DNA of 64,000 nucleotides from Putridiphycobacter sp045107045 (GTDB taxonomy: Bacteria > Bacteroidota > Bacteroidia > Flavobacteriales_D > Crocinitomicaceae): NCBI GenBank assembly GCA_045107045.1, contig JBGCFR010000055.1, forward strand, positions 1-64,000. Direction: 5' to 3'. Positions 7,523-16,449 of the stretch are shown piece after piece. Within the stretch, counting starts at the first letter, position 1; every line of letters starts with the position of its first letter. Position numbers and translations under genes: made by a program. A model generated the notes under the pieces. That model was not told the origin of the DNA, ran no database searches, and worked only from the letters and a program-made list of their open reading frames with translations.

Positions 7523-9157
7523 ATGCTCAAAAAAATTCTGAAAATAGCTAGGTATTTAATCCTAATATTAGTGTTTTTAGCTATAATTCCGGCTGTTTTT
7601 ATTGCTTATAAAATAAAGAACGATTATCCTTTAAGAGAGTACATCAAAACGAACTATTTTACTAGTATTCCAGATGACATAAATACATATTTGACACCAG
7701 TAAATAAAGACTCGGTCAGTTATTTAATAAAACGAATTGAACTAATTGTTTCAGATGAATCTATTGATAGTTTGAAAAATCAAATAGAAAGTCGATTACA
7801 ATCTATTAATAATGGAAATGATTTTATACTAGGTACAAGTCATTGGACCTATGTTCCGGGCAAGTTGATTTTTAAAGATGATACAATGAGTGTAAAGCTC
7901 AGAATTAGAGGTGATTTTCCAACAAACTATAATAGAGACATAAGCGAGAGTACCTTTAGAATTGATATTAAAGGAGGTCAATTCCTTAACGGAAAGCGAA
8001 AAATTTCTTTAATTCGTCCGGAACTTGAAAACAATTTATTTGGCTTTTTATATTATAAATGTTTTGAAAGTGAAGGGTTAATCGCTAATGATATTGATTT
8101 TGTAAATTTGACTTTTAATGGTAAAATTGTAGGAATTAGATTTTTGCAAGAAGGTTTTTCGAATGAACTCACAGAATCTTCTGGTCTAGACGAGGGCCCA
8201 ATTTTAAGGTTTAAGAATGATTGCATTGACAATATTGGTAGGTATAACCCAGGCCAGTTTCCAGAAATGATAGCCTATAAAGAGAAACGGATTTTAAAGG
8301 ATAAGGACTTATCGGCAAAATACGCACTAGCCTTAAGCGTTTATCAAGCTTTAGCAGATGGTGAGATTAGAGTAGAACAAGGTTTTAATATTGATACCTA
8401 TGCAAAATTTATGGCGCTTTCGGATATTTTTCTATCACATCATGCTTATAAATGTCAGAATGTTAAAGTCTACTTTAATCCTAAAACTGATAAATTTGAA
8501 CCTATAGCATGGGATCCAAGCTCTTATGTTAGATACAATGTTAAGCTACCAGTTTTTCCAGGACACAACAAATGGTTTGGAGGTTACCATGATAATCCAA
8601 CGGAATATCCTCTTCATTTTCTTTTGGCGCAAAGTAGGTCTTTTCAAAGTAAATATGTGAGTTATTTACAAGACTATTCTAAAATAGGGAAAATTGATAC
8701 AATGTTGAGCCAGTTTTTACCTGCTATTTCAGTACTGAAACCAGTACTATTTCAGCAAAATTTTCAGCAAGGTTTTGACATCAATTTTTATAAAGAAAAT
8801 TGTCAAAATATTCGACATGAATTTCTTAAGGATAACCATATAAGGGCGAGTGCGTTTATTAGTGAAAGTACTCTAGAAGTTAGATCTAATCAAATGTTGC
8901 CAATATTAATTGATAGCATAAAATATTTAACTAGAACTTTTGAGTATGACACTATATTGTTACCTGGAACAAAAATAGATTTGCCTTTTCCAGTGGGAAT
9001 ATCTTTAAAGGTAAAAGATAAAATCAGAATCTATTCTACAATATTAAACACGTCAAATTCTTCAAGTTATTCCGCTAAAGTTTTTTATAGAAAAAGCGAT
9101 TTTCGAAAAGAGCATTTTATCGAAAAATATAAAAATCAGTTACCTAAGCTCAATTGA
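7523..9157 (+). CDS. CotH-kinase-like membrane-anchored protein
   Basis: A 544-residue protein with one N-terminal membrane segment (about residues 9-30) and the rest likely outside the membrane. The core resembles CotH-type atypical kinases: VKLRIRGDFP near residue 125, an ILRFKN element, and NVKVYFNPKTDKFEPIAWDP near residue 325, similar to the CotH segment before its metal-binding aspartate. The match is from motif memory and is not proven. The gene stands alone, with about 100 bases after the suf operon and 180 bases before gldA. No target protein is evident. Confidence 0.5.
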   Translation: MLKKILKIARYLILILVFLAIIPAVFIAYKIKNDYPLREYIKTNYFTSIPDDINTYLTPVNKDSVSYLIKRIELIVSDESIDSLKNQIESRLQSINNGNDFILGTSHWTYVPGKLIFKDDTMSVKLRIRGDFPTNYNRDISESTFRIDIKGGQFLNGKRKISLIRPELENNLFGFLYYKCFESEGLIANDIDFVNLTFNGKIVGIRFLQEGFSNELTESSGLDEGPILRFKNDCIDNIGRYNPGQFPEMIAYKEKRILKDKDLSAKYALALSVYQALADGEIRVEQGFNIDTYAKFMALSDIFLSHHAYKCQNVKVYFNPKTDKFEPIAWDPSSYVRYNVKLPVFPGHNKWFGGYHDNPTEYPLHFLLAQSRSFQSKYVSYLQDYSKIGKIDTMLSQFLPAISVLKPVLFQQNFQQGFDINFYKENCQNIRHEFLKDNHIRASAFISESTLEVRSNQMLPILIDSIKYLTRTFEYDTILLPGTKIDLPFPVGISLKVKDKIRIYSTILNTSNSSSYSAKVFYRKSDFRKEHFIEKYKNQLPKLN

Positions 9158-9336
9158 TCGATCTGTATTACTTGAAAGTAAACAGCCATCCTTAAAATAT
9201 AAATGTAATATCTTTAGCTTTTTTGAGGAAGGTTAGAATTCAATCAAATTTTCTTAAATTAATGTAGATTTCTAATCATTAGGCATTGTATTATTTTAGA
9301 ATGATGTAAATTCGTTTAGAATTTAAAACTAATTGT

Positions 9337-10266
9337 GTGTCAATAGAAGTTAAAAACGTTTCCAAGTATTATGGTGACCAGGCAGCAGTAAATGATATTA
9401 GCTTTGAAGTTAACTCAGGTGAAATTGTTGGTTTTTTAGGCCCTAATGGTGCTGGAAAATCGACCACAATGAAAATGATTACTTGCTTTATACCTGCCTC
9501 AAATGGTAGTATAAAGGTTTGTGGTTTAGATGTAAATGAACAATCTTTAGAAGTTAGAAAAAAAGTAGGGTATTTACCAGAGAATAATCCGCTCTACCTC
9601 GATATGTATGTCAAGGAATATTTAGCTTTTGTGGCCGGTATTTATAACCAATCTGTTAAAAAGACAGATAAAATATCAGTTAAAAATAGAGTCTCAGAAA
9701 TGGTTAAACTAGTTGGATTGACAAAAGAGCAGAATAAAAAGATAGGAGCACTATCAAAGGGTTATCGACAAAGAGTTGGATTAGCACAGGCCATGATTCA
9801 TAATCCTGAAGTTTTAATTTTAGATGAGCCTACGAGTGGATTAGACCCAAATCAATTAGTAGAAATTAGACAGCTAATCCAAGAAATTGGCAGAACGAAA
9901 ACCGTGATGTTATCGACTCATATCATGCAAGAAGTAGAAGCCATATGTGATCGAATTATCATTATTAAGAATGGTGAAATTGTAGCGAATGACTCAAAAT
10001 TGAAAATGCATCAAATACAGGGTAACAGCCAGGTTGTTTACGTTGAGTTTGATAGGGAAATGCAAAGAAGTCAACTGAAACAAATTGCTGGGGTGAAAAG
10101 CGTGAAAAACATTTCAAGTAATCAATGGCTATTTTCGGCAAAACAAAATGAAGACATTAGACCAACTATCGCAAAATACGCACAAACTAATCAAGCGTTA
10201 ATTTTAACTATTCGAGTTGAAGAACAATCAATTGAAGATGTATTTAAGTCGTTGACCAGTCAGTAA
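9337..10266 (+). CDS. gldA: Gliding-type ABC transporter ATP-binding protein GldA
   Basis: A 309-residue ABC ATPase. Walker A is GPNGAGKST (about 35-43), Walker B is VLILDEP, and the signature is LSKGYRQR in place of LSGGQ, as in the GldA/NatA class. The opening MSIEVKNVSKYYGDQ and the long C-terminal domain (after residue 220) match GldA, which in Flavobacterium johnsoniae works with GldF and GldG in gliding. No gldF or gldG is adjacent, so the permease partner must be elsewhere. The start is GTG at 9337. It converges with a small gene at 10270. Confidence 0.8.
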   Translation: MSIEVKNVSKYYGDQAAVNDISFEVNSGEIVGFLGPNGAGKSTTMKMITCFIPASNGSIKVCGLDVNEQSLEVRKKVGYLPENNPLYLDMYVKEYLAFVAGIYNQSVKKTDKISVKNRVSEMVKLVGLTKEQNKKIGALSKGYRQRVGLAQAMIHNPEVLILDEPTSGLDPNQLVEIRQLIQEIGRTKTVMLSTHIMQEVEAICDRIIIIKNGEIVANDSKLKMHQIQGNSQVVYVEFDREMQRSQLKQIAGVKSVKNISSNQWLFSAKQNEDIRPTIAKYAQTNQALILTIRVEEQSIEDVFKSLTSQ

Positions 10267-10269
10267 CAA

Positions 10270-10503
10270 TCAATTTATGGTGTCATAGGCTAATGTAGCA
10301 GCCTCAATTTCAGATTCATCAAATTCTACTTCATCAAAATCATCATTCAAAATATCAAGCTTACTTTCAGCAGAGTCAGCTGCACTTTTTAAATTTTCCT
10401 TTTCAACATCATCCATATTTCGCCCATCTCTAAAAAAGAATATCGCAATAATGATGGCAACTAATAAAATGGCAAAAAACCATAACCCTTTTCTTTGTTT
10501 CAT
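10270..10503 (-). CDS. Small acidic membrane-anchored protein, unknown function
   Basis: A 77-residue protein with a basic start (MKQRKG), one hydrophobic segment at about residues 7-24, and a strongly acidic tail rich in Asp and Glu. I recognise no family. The stop is four bases from the end of gldA on the other strand, and the start faces asnS divergently across 130 bases. The charge pattern (basic cytoplasmic start, acidic outside tail) is that of a real small membrane protein and not of random sequence. Confidence 0.6.
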   Translation of the reverse strand: MKQRKGLWFFAILLVAIIIAIFFFRDGRNMDDVEKENLKSAADSAESKLDILNDDFDEVEFDESEIEAATLAYDTIN

Positions 10504-10607
10504 AAGTGTTTTCGTTTATAGTTATAAGACAATAACAATACGACAGTAAATAATTCTTATGGACTAATTTAATAATATTTATGCAATCAAAACTGTTTAA
10601 AAAAAAC

Positions 10608-10615
10608 TACCTTTG
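10608..10615 (+). promoter_or_regulatory. asnS -7 promoter box
   Basis: TACCTTTG matches TAnnTTTG and ends 20 bases before the asnS ATG at 10636. The -33 TTG is not seen at good spacing. Confidence 0.45.
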
Positions 10616-10635
10616 TCCATCAAATTTTTGACCGG

Positions 10636-12075
10636 ATGAAAAGAACAGAAATTGCAACAGTATTAAGTGAAGAAAAGGTAGGAGAAAAAATACTGATTAA
10701 AGGGTGGGTTAAGGCTTTTAGAAGTAATCGATTCATTCAATTAAATGATGGATCTACAATTCACAATATTCAGTCTGTAATTGACTTTGAAAATACTGAT
10801 GAGTCGTTATTAAAAAGGATTACAACTGGTGCAGCTGTTGCTATTATAGGCGAATTAGTTGCATCAGAAGGTAAGGGTCAAAATGTAGAAATTAATATTG
10901 AAACGGTTGAAATTTTAGGTGATGCTAACCCTGACGAGATTAGCAAAACAGTCATGCAACCTAAAAAACATAGCTTAGAATTTTTGAGAGAACAAGCGCA
11001 TCTAAGGTTTAGAACAAATCTATTCGGATCAGTTTTCAGAATTCGTCACGCTGTTTCATTTGCTATTCATCAATTTTTTAATGACCGTGGATACTACCAT
11101 ATAGCTACACCAATTATTACTGGATCTGACGCTGAGGGTGCAGGTGAAATGTTTAAAGTCACGAATTTTGATCTTAAAAACCCAGCTTTAACTGATGACG
11201 GAAGCATTGATTGGTCGGAAGACTTTTTTGGAAAAGAAACAAATTTAACCGTTTCAGGTCAGTTATCCGCGGAATTGGCAGCCATGGCTTTAGGTAAAGT
11301 ATATACATTTGGTCCAACTTTTAGAGCCGAGAATTCAAATACATCTCGTCACTTAGCTGAATTTTGGATGGTTGAGCCAGAGGTTGCATTTAATGATTTG
11401 AATGACAACATGGATTTAGCTGAAGCATTCTTAACCTTTGTTTGTAATTATGTCATGGAAAACTGTAAAGACGATTTACAATTTTTACATGACAGAGAAG
11501 TCAAGGAAGATTCGCAAAAACCTACAATTGAAAGAAACGAACTAAATTTATTAGACAGGCTAAAATTTGTAGTTGATAATAATTTCGAAAGAATCACATA
11601 TACAAGGGCTATCGATATTTTAAAGAATTCAAAGCCTTACAAAAAGAAAAAATTCAAATATCCAGTAGAGTGGGGTGAAGATTTGGCTTCGGAGCATGAA
11701 CGATATTTAGTGGAAAAAGAATTTAAAAAGCCAGTAATTATTACAGATTATCCCGCTTCTTTTAAGGCATTTTATATGCGCCAAAATGACGACGGTAAGA
11801 CCGTAGCAGCCATGGATATATTATTTCCAGGTATTGGTGAAATTATTGGTGGCTCTCAGCGTGAAGAACGTTTGGATGTTTTAAAGCAAAAATGTGCGGA
11901 CTTTAATATTCCAGAAGAAGACATATGGTGGTATTTAGACACACGAAAATTCGGAACAGCACCTCATGCAGGTTTTGGATTAGGTTTTGAAAGAATGGTA
12001 ATGTTTGCAACTGGAATGACCAATATTAGAGATGTGATTCCCTTCCCAAGAACACCAAAAAGGGCAGATTTTTAA
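10636..12075 (+). CDS. asnS: Asparaginyl-tRNA synthetase
   Basis: A class II synthetase that charges tRNA-Asn. The 479-residue protein has an N-terminal OB-fold (about 1-110, KGWVKAFRSNRFIQLNDGS), then the catalytic core with motif 2 FRAENSNTSRHLAEFWMVEP and motif 3 GFGLGFERMVMF near the end, finishing in FPRTPKRADF, which is typical of AsnS. Presence of AsnS means that Asn-tRNA can be made directly. purN follows after 17 bases on the same strand. Confidence 0.97.
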   Translation: MKRTEIATVLSEEKVGEKILIKGWVKAFRSNRFIQLNDGSTIHNIQSVIDFENTDESLLKRITTGAAVAIIGELVASEGKGQNVEINIETVEILGDANPDEISKTVMQPKKHSLEFLREQAHLRFRTNLFGSVFRIRHAVSFAIHQFFNDRGYYHIATPIITGSDAEGAGEMFKVTNFDLKNPALTDDGSIDWSEDFFGKETNLTVSGQLSAELAAMALGKVYTFGPTFRAENSNTSRHLAEFWMVEPEVAFNDLNDNMDLAEAFLTFVCNYVMENCKDDLQFLHDREVKEDSQKPTIERNELNLLDRLKFVVDNNFERITYTRAIDILKNSKPYKKKKFKYPVEWGEDLASEHERYLVEKEFKKPVIITDYPASFKAFYMRQNDDGKTVAAMDILFPGIGEIIGGSQREERLDVLKQKCADFNIPEEDIWWYLDTRKFGTAPHAGFGLGFERMVMFATGMTNIRDVIPFPRTPKRADF

Positions 12076-12092
12076 GCAACAAAACCTAAGTT

Positions 12093-12653
12093 ATGACAAA
12101 GAATATTGCAATTTTTGCATCAGGTGGAGGCAGTAATGCGGAGGTAATTATGTCACATTTTGAAGAATCTACTATTGGAGAGATTGCTTTAGTGGTGACG
12201 AACAACCAAAATGCAGGTGTTATTGATCGTGCTGAAAAGCATAATGTTCCGTTTTATATTTTAGATAATGGAGAGTTAGAGGAAGGCGAATTTTCTGAAG
12301 TACTTGAAGCCTTAGAAATTGACTTTATTGTCTTGGCTGGATTTCTCAAAAAAATACCAATAGATATCATTGAAAATTATTCAAAAAAAATAGTAAATAT
12401 CCATCCTGCACTCCTACCAAAATTTGGGGGTAAAGGAATGTATGGACATCATGTTCATCAGGCTGTTGTTGATGCAAAAGAAACTGAATCTGGTATTACA
12501 ATTCATTACGTAAATGAGAAATATGATGACGGCGCTATTATAGAGCAGCATAAAGTCAGTTTAGACACTCAGAATACAGCTGAACAGGTTGCAGAAAAAG
12601 TATTGGCTGTGGAGCATCAATTTTATGCACCTTGTATAGAAAAACTTTTATAA
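12093..12653 (+). CDS. purN: Phosphoribosylglycinamide formyltransferase PurN
   Basis: PurN transfers a formyl group from 10-formyltetrahydrofolate to GAR in purine synthesis. The 186-residue protein has the start IAIFASGGGSNAEVI, the catalytic NIHPALLPKFGGKGMYG (catalytic Asn and His) and GITIHYVNEKYDDGAII with the conserved Asp. The Gly-Lys-Gly-Met-Tyr-Gly sequence replaces the more usual KGLHA form but is common in Bacteroidota. It probably shares a transcript with asnS. Confidence 0.95.
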   Translation: MTKNIAIFASGGGSNAEVIMSHFEESTIGEIALVVTNNQNAGVIDRAEKHNVPFYILDNGELEEGEFSEVLEALEIDFIVLAGFLKKIPIDIIENYSKKIVNIHPALLPKFGGKGMYGHHVHQAVVDAKETESGITIHYVNEKYDDGAIIEQHKVSLDTQNTAEQVAEKVLAVEHQFYAPCIEKLL

Positions 12654-12691
12654 GTACATTTCTGATAGAAAAAGATTAAAATTAAAAAAAG

Positions 12692-13279
12692 ATGAGATTT
12701 GAAATAGATTTTGTTCAAATTGGCAAGGCATTTATGATTTTGTTTGCTGTAATTGATATTGTCGGTTCAATACCTATCATTATTAAAATTAAAGAAAAGG
12801 CAGGTGATATCCGCCCCTTAAGGGCTTCACTAGTTGCACTTGGTTTAATGATTATGTTCTTGTTTGTAGGTGAAAAACTTTTGGGTGTTTTAGGAGTTGA
12901 CCTGAAAGCTTTTGCTGTGGCAGGTTCATTAATTCTATTTGCCTTAGCAATTGAGCTTATTTTTGGGATAGAATTATTTAAAGGAGATGAAGATTTTGGG
13001 TCAAAAATTGTAGCAGTTGTGCCAATTGCCTTTCCGCTAATTGCCGGAGCAGGAAGTATGACTACACTTATTTCGCTAAGAGTCGATTTTGATGCGGTCA
13101 ATATTGCTATTGCTGTATTTTTAAATATCATTGTGGTATTTATTGTACTTTCATTAACTAAGCAAATCGAAAAACTGCTCGGAAGAGGTGGTATTGCTAT
13201 TCTTAAAAAGGCATTTGGAATTATATTACTTGCCATTGCGGTGAAGTTATTTACTGAAAACATTCAAGAATTATTATAG
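12692..13279 (+). CDS. MarC/UPF0056 family membrane protein
   Basis: A 195-residue inner-membrane protein with six hydrophobic segments. It has the MarC pattern FAVIDIVGSIPIIIKI in the first segment and PIAFPLIAGAGSMTTLISL in the fourth. The family's biochemical role is not established. It follows purN by 38 bases and may be in the same transcript. A weak hairpin follows the stop. Confidence 0.88.
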   Translation: MRFEIDFVQIGKAFMILFAVIDIVGSIPIIIKIKEKAGDIRPLRASLVALGLMIMFLFVGEKLLGVLGVDLKAFAVAGSLILFALAIELIFGIELFKGDEDFGSKIVAVVPIAFPLIAGAGSMTTLISLRVDFDAVNIAIAVFLNIIVVFIVLSLTKQIEKLLGRGGIAILKKAFGIILLAIAVKLFTENIQELL

Positions 13280-13284
13280 TGCTT

Positions 13285-13317
13285 AACTATCCAATTAATT
13301 ATTAAGATAGGATAGTT
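13285..13317 (+). terminator. Weak hairpin after the MarC gene
   Basis: AACTATCC (13285-13292) pairs with GGATAGTT (13310-13317) around a 17-base loop, six bases past the stop. No T-tract follows, so its role as a terminator is doubtful. Confidence 0.35.
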
Positions 13318-13401
13318 TCAGATAATTGAACAAAAGGACAGATATTCAGAGTTTTATTTCTCATTATTTGAAAAAATATTATCTTCGCAGTAAATCGAAT
13401 A

Positions 13402-13995
13402 GTGATGAAAAAAAATCAAGTATTGCTTATTTTGTCGTTAACACTATTAGTGCTTTTTGGCTGCAGAAAGAAAGTTTTAAGAGATGTTGTAACCGTAGAT
13501 AGCCTTGGAGTTATTCATTGTTCAAATAATATATTTGACGGGGATGAATTGGGCTTAGATTGTGGTGGTTCTTGTGATCCTTGTCAACAGCTAAAGGCAC
13601 CTTGTGAACTAACTAATAATGAAATAAATGTATTTACAGGTTTTGTTGTTCAATCTAAATCATTTACGGCTAATAAAACATTAGAAATAGATTCATTGAC
13701 AGGAGAATATACTTTTAAGGCTTATACAGATGGTACGGATTATTTGGAGTTTTATTTCGAAACAAAACCTGATATTACTAGGACGTATAAAGATGGTGAC
13801 TTAATTGCAAATGATGGTATTGCCACTGTTATTTACAAATCTAATTCAAGCACTGATATGTATATGCATGGTGAGTTGTTCCTAAACAGTGAAAATGGAA
13901 TATACAGCTTTAGTTCTTGTGATGCTGATTTTTACAATCCTTGGAATGGGGGTTCAATTTCAGCTAATCAATCATTTAAAGTAACATTTGATTAA
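13402..13995 (+). CDS. Putative lipoprotein with a cysteine-rich DGxELGLDCGG motif
   Basis: A 197-residue lipoprotein: after a hydrophobic N-terminus the lipobox LLVLFGC gives the modified cysteine at about residue 21. Next comes a compact cysteine-rich segment, DGDELGLDCGGSCDPC, which recurs in Bacteroidota surface proteins and looks like a small acidic, perhaps calcium-binding, knot (inference). The remainder looks beta-rich. It is six bases ahead of an outer-membrane barrel-like gene, which suggests that the two act together at the outer membrane. No function is known to me. Confidence 0.65.
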   Translation: MMKKNQVLLILSLTLLVLFGCRKKVLRDVVTVDSLGVIHCSNNIFDGDELGLDCGGSCDPCQQLKAPCELTNNEINVFTGFVVQSKSFTANKTLEIDSLTGEYTFKAYTDGTDYLEFYFETKPDITRTYKDGDLIANDGIATVIYKSNSSTDMYMHGELFLNSENGIYSFSSCDADFYNPWNGGSISANQSFKVTFD

Positions 13996-14001
13996 AATAA
14001 C

Positions 14002-14964
14002 ATGAAAAATATAATTATCACTTTATCAATATTGTTTGTGACTTTCGGCTCCATAGCACAAAAAAAAGATTCTGAGGAATCCGATTATAATATTAATTCG
14101 AATCAATTGGCGTTTTCATATATCGGTGGTGGGCTAAACTATGATATATCATTTAATAATTATAACTTTACTCTTGTTTCTTTAGGTCCAAATTTCAAGT
14201 ATTTTAATGATAAAATCTCCTTTGATGCAAGTGCTCGCTTTCATCTTTTTGAGAATCTTGCCAATTACGCTGGTAGACAGCCTGAGATTACTTCAATTTA
14301 TGAAAATGAGAAGTCAAGAGATTTTTCGTTAGATTTTGGTTACTACTTTACCGATAATATAGCCTCAAAAGATATTTCGATTGATATTGCGAAAAAGGGA
14401 AATACAAGATATTATACAATAGTAAATGCTAAAACAGCTGAGCGTTTCGGCGTGAATTTAGGGTTTAATTCCGGAGTCACATATTACAACTTCCAGAATC
14501 AAAGTTTTGAAGATACACCTGGCCCCTTGGTAAATGGATTCATTACTGCTACTCATCATCAGTTCTCAACTATAAAGCTTGGCGGTAATCGCACAAGAGT
14601 AAATAACATTAAATTTAATACCGGTACGTTTGGCAATGTGACTTATACCAAATTCTCCAAATTGTATTTTAATGTTCTGATATTAGTGTCTTCAGAATTG
14701 GATGATGTTTTCGTAAATCAGTCTGTTTCGGGTTCAAATACTACAAGTTATTTCCAACAATCTATAAACGAAATTGACAGGAATAGATTGGGGTTTGCAA
14801 TTGGTTATGAATTGTATAGTATGAACGATTATGTTATTGATGATAAGAAAAGAGATGTAGGTTACGCTGTTGAAATTGGTTCACAGCCTGGACCCAAGAG
14901 TGGGCTGGGAAACAATGTGTTTATTGATCTAAAGATAAGAGTTAATATTGGTAAAATACTATAG
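14002..14964 (+). CDS. Predicted outer-membrane beta-barrel protein, unknown function
   Basis: A 320-residue protein with a signal peptide (MKNIIITLSILFVTFGSIAQ) and a run of alternating aromatic and polar strands (for example LGFNSGVTYYNFQNQ, FGNVTYTKFSKLYFNVLILV) typical of a beta-barrel. The C-terminus, NVFIDLKIRVNIGKIL, looks like a closing strand. It is encoded right after the cysteine-rich lipoprotein. Its last six bases overlap the end of the convergent SCO gene. Confidence 0.6.
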   Translation: MKNIIITLSILFVTFGSIAQKKDSEESDYNINSNQLAFSYIGGGLNYDISFNNYNFTLVSLGPNFKYFNDKISFDASARFHLFENLANYAGRQPEITSIYENEKSRDFSLDFGYYFTDNIASKDISIDIAKKGNTRYYTIVNAKTAERFGVNLGFNSGVTYYNFQNQSFEDTPGPLVNGFITATHHQFSTIKLGGNRTRVNNIKFNTGTFGNVTYTKFSKLYFNVLILVSSELDDVFVNQSVSGSNTTSYFQQSINEIDRNRLGFAIGYELYSMNDYVIDDKKRDVGYAVEIGSQPGPKSGLGNNVFIDLKIRVNIGKIL

Positions 14965-15669
14965 ATTAAACTCCCGCTTTAGGTCGTAAATATCTTTAAT
15001 TAGCTCCGAAATCTCATCAGCGTTTGTGCCGTCGTACATTCCACGTATTTTCTTATCAGGATCAACCAATACAAAATTTTCGGTATGGATAAAGTCAGAT
15101 TCATTGCCATGATCATAGTTAGGGTCATTCTCGTCAGGAACAATCAGGTATGATTTTCTAGCCATTGTATAAAGGTCTTCTTTTGTTCCTGTTAAAAACC
15201 ACCACTTAGTTGGAATAGCTTCATATCTTAACGAGTAATCGTATAGTTGTTGAACTGAATCTCCTTCTGGCCAAACTGTATGACTTAATAATTTTAACCA
15301 ATTATCTTTAGCAAATTCCGTTTGAACTCGCTTCATCTGATCGTTCATTATTGGACAAATACTGCCACAAGTAGTAAAAAAATAGTTTACCACAAAAATA
15401 TGCCCCTCTATATCTACTTTTGTAATAGTATCTGCATACTGATTAACGAAGGAAAAATCAGAAATTAAATGGCCAGTTCTTTTTAATTGAAGTGCACTAT
15501 CTACTAGAGCCGGATTAACATCAAAAGGATTAATAGTTTTTAATTTATTATCAATTTTTTCACGGTATTCAACCGTATTTTGTTGCTCCGTTTTTGTTCT
15601 AATCATATAACTAGCAATTAATACGCCAACTAATAGAACAATTGAAAATAAAATGAGTCTTGTTTTCAT
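14959..15669 (-). CDS. SCO1/SenC family protein (copper delivery to cytochrome oxidase)
   Basis: A 236-residue protein with an N-terminal membrane anchor (about 5-22) and a thioredoxin-like SCO domain. The copper ligands are intact: CxxxC in FFTTCGSICPIMND and the distal histidine in FIHTENFVLVDPDKKIRG. SCO proteins insert copper into the CuA site of oxidase subunit II or act as thiol reductants. This is one of three SCO-type proteins in the window; the other two sit in the oxidase operon at 38-40 kb. It lies upstream of nothing obvious and is separated from recO by 63 bases. Confidence 0.9.
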   Translation of the reverse strand: MKTRLILFSIVLLVGVLIASYMIRTKTEQQNTVEYREKIDNKLKTINPFDVNPALVDSALQLKRTGHLISDFSFVNQYADTITKVDIEGHIFVVNYFFTTCGSICPIMNDQMKRVQTEFAKDNWLKLLSHTVWPEGDSVQQLYDYSLRYEAIPTKWWFLTGTKEDLYTMARKSYLIVPDENDPNYDHGNESDFIHTENFVLVDPDKKIRGMYDGTNADEISELIKDIYDLKREFNL

Positions 15670-15732
15670 AGTGATAATCCTTGTGCAAATTTACGAAATT
15701 CAATATGGAAATTATAATGATAATTGTCATGA

Positions 15733-16449
15733 CTAATCATGAAAGGTCATTTCTAAAACAGGGAGGCTTTTAATTGGTGAGAAGTGGTCAAAAATAACTT
15801 GGTAATATCTAAGCATGTCCTGAATTAAAAGACGTCTTTTATTTGCATTTATGTTTAATGGGGTGCTATCATCAAATTTTCGTTGCATTAGATTTAGTAT
15901 AATTGAGACGTTTTCACCTTCAATATAGTTAGGGTGGTTTGGACTATATTTTGAAAACTTACCTTCCAATAAATCAAAGAATTTAGCCTCTTGTTCAACA
16001 ATAGGGTAAAATCCTAAGTATTTTGTAAAGTCAATTAAAAATTGAATTGCAAAATTAGCAGGCTGATCAATGGTGTCAAGGATGCAAAGGGCATTTTTTA
16101 AATAATGATAAAGCGCTGGATTGTATTGCTCCTCTTTGACCGATTGGTAAATGATTTCATTTATAAAAAACACAATTGCCGATTTTATAGGATCAAAAGG
16201 AATGGTTTTATAACTATACTCCGACTCAACTTCTGTTATTTTGGCTAGATCGCTATCATTTCTTTGAAAATAATTAATTTGTAAAATTGCGAGAGGGGCA
16301 ATGAGATTTCCCTTTTTGTTTTTTCGTTTAGCTCCTTGAAATATAAAACTTTGCAGCCCATTTTGAAGAGTGAATATTTTAATAACTAAGCTAGTCTCAG
16401 AATAATTAACCTTATGCAGTACAATACCTTCAGTGGCAATATTGGCCAT
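15733..16449 (-). CDS. recO: DNA repair protein RecO
   Basis: RecO helps load RecA onto single-stranded DNA in the RecFOR pathway. The 238-residue protein has the typical N-terminal OB-fold, TEGIVLHKVNYSETSLVIKIFT, and a helical C-terminal half; the zinc-finger cysteines of some RecO proteins are not visible. The ATG overlaps the stop of the PorZ-like gene (TAATG), so recO is translated from the same message. Confidence 0.92.
   Translation of the reverse strand: MANIATEGIVLHKVNYSETSLVIKIFTLQNGLQSFIFQGAKRKNKKGNLIAPLAILQINYFQRNDSDLAKITEVESEYSYKTIPFDPIKSAIVFFINEIIYQSVKEEQYNPALYHYLKNALCILDTIDQPANFAIQFLIDFTKYLGFYPIVEQEAKFFDLLEGKFSKYSPNHPNYIEGENVSIILNLMQRKFDDSTPLNINANKRRLLIQDMLRYYQVIFDHFSPIKSLPVLEMTFHD

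Noticed and set aside
12715..13263. A 182-codon open frame antisense to the MarC-family gene
   Set aside because: It exactly mirrors a clear six-helix membrane protein gene; its composition (Ile, Ser, Thr, Ala rich, no domain) is that of a reverse-strand shadow in AT-rich DNA.
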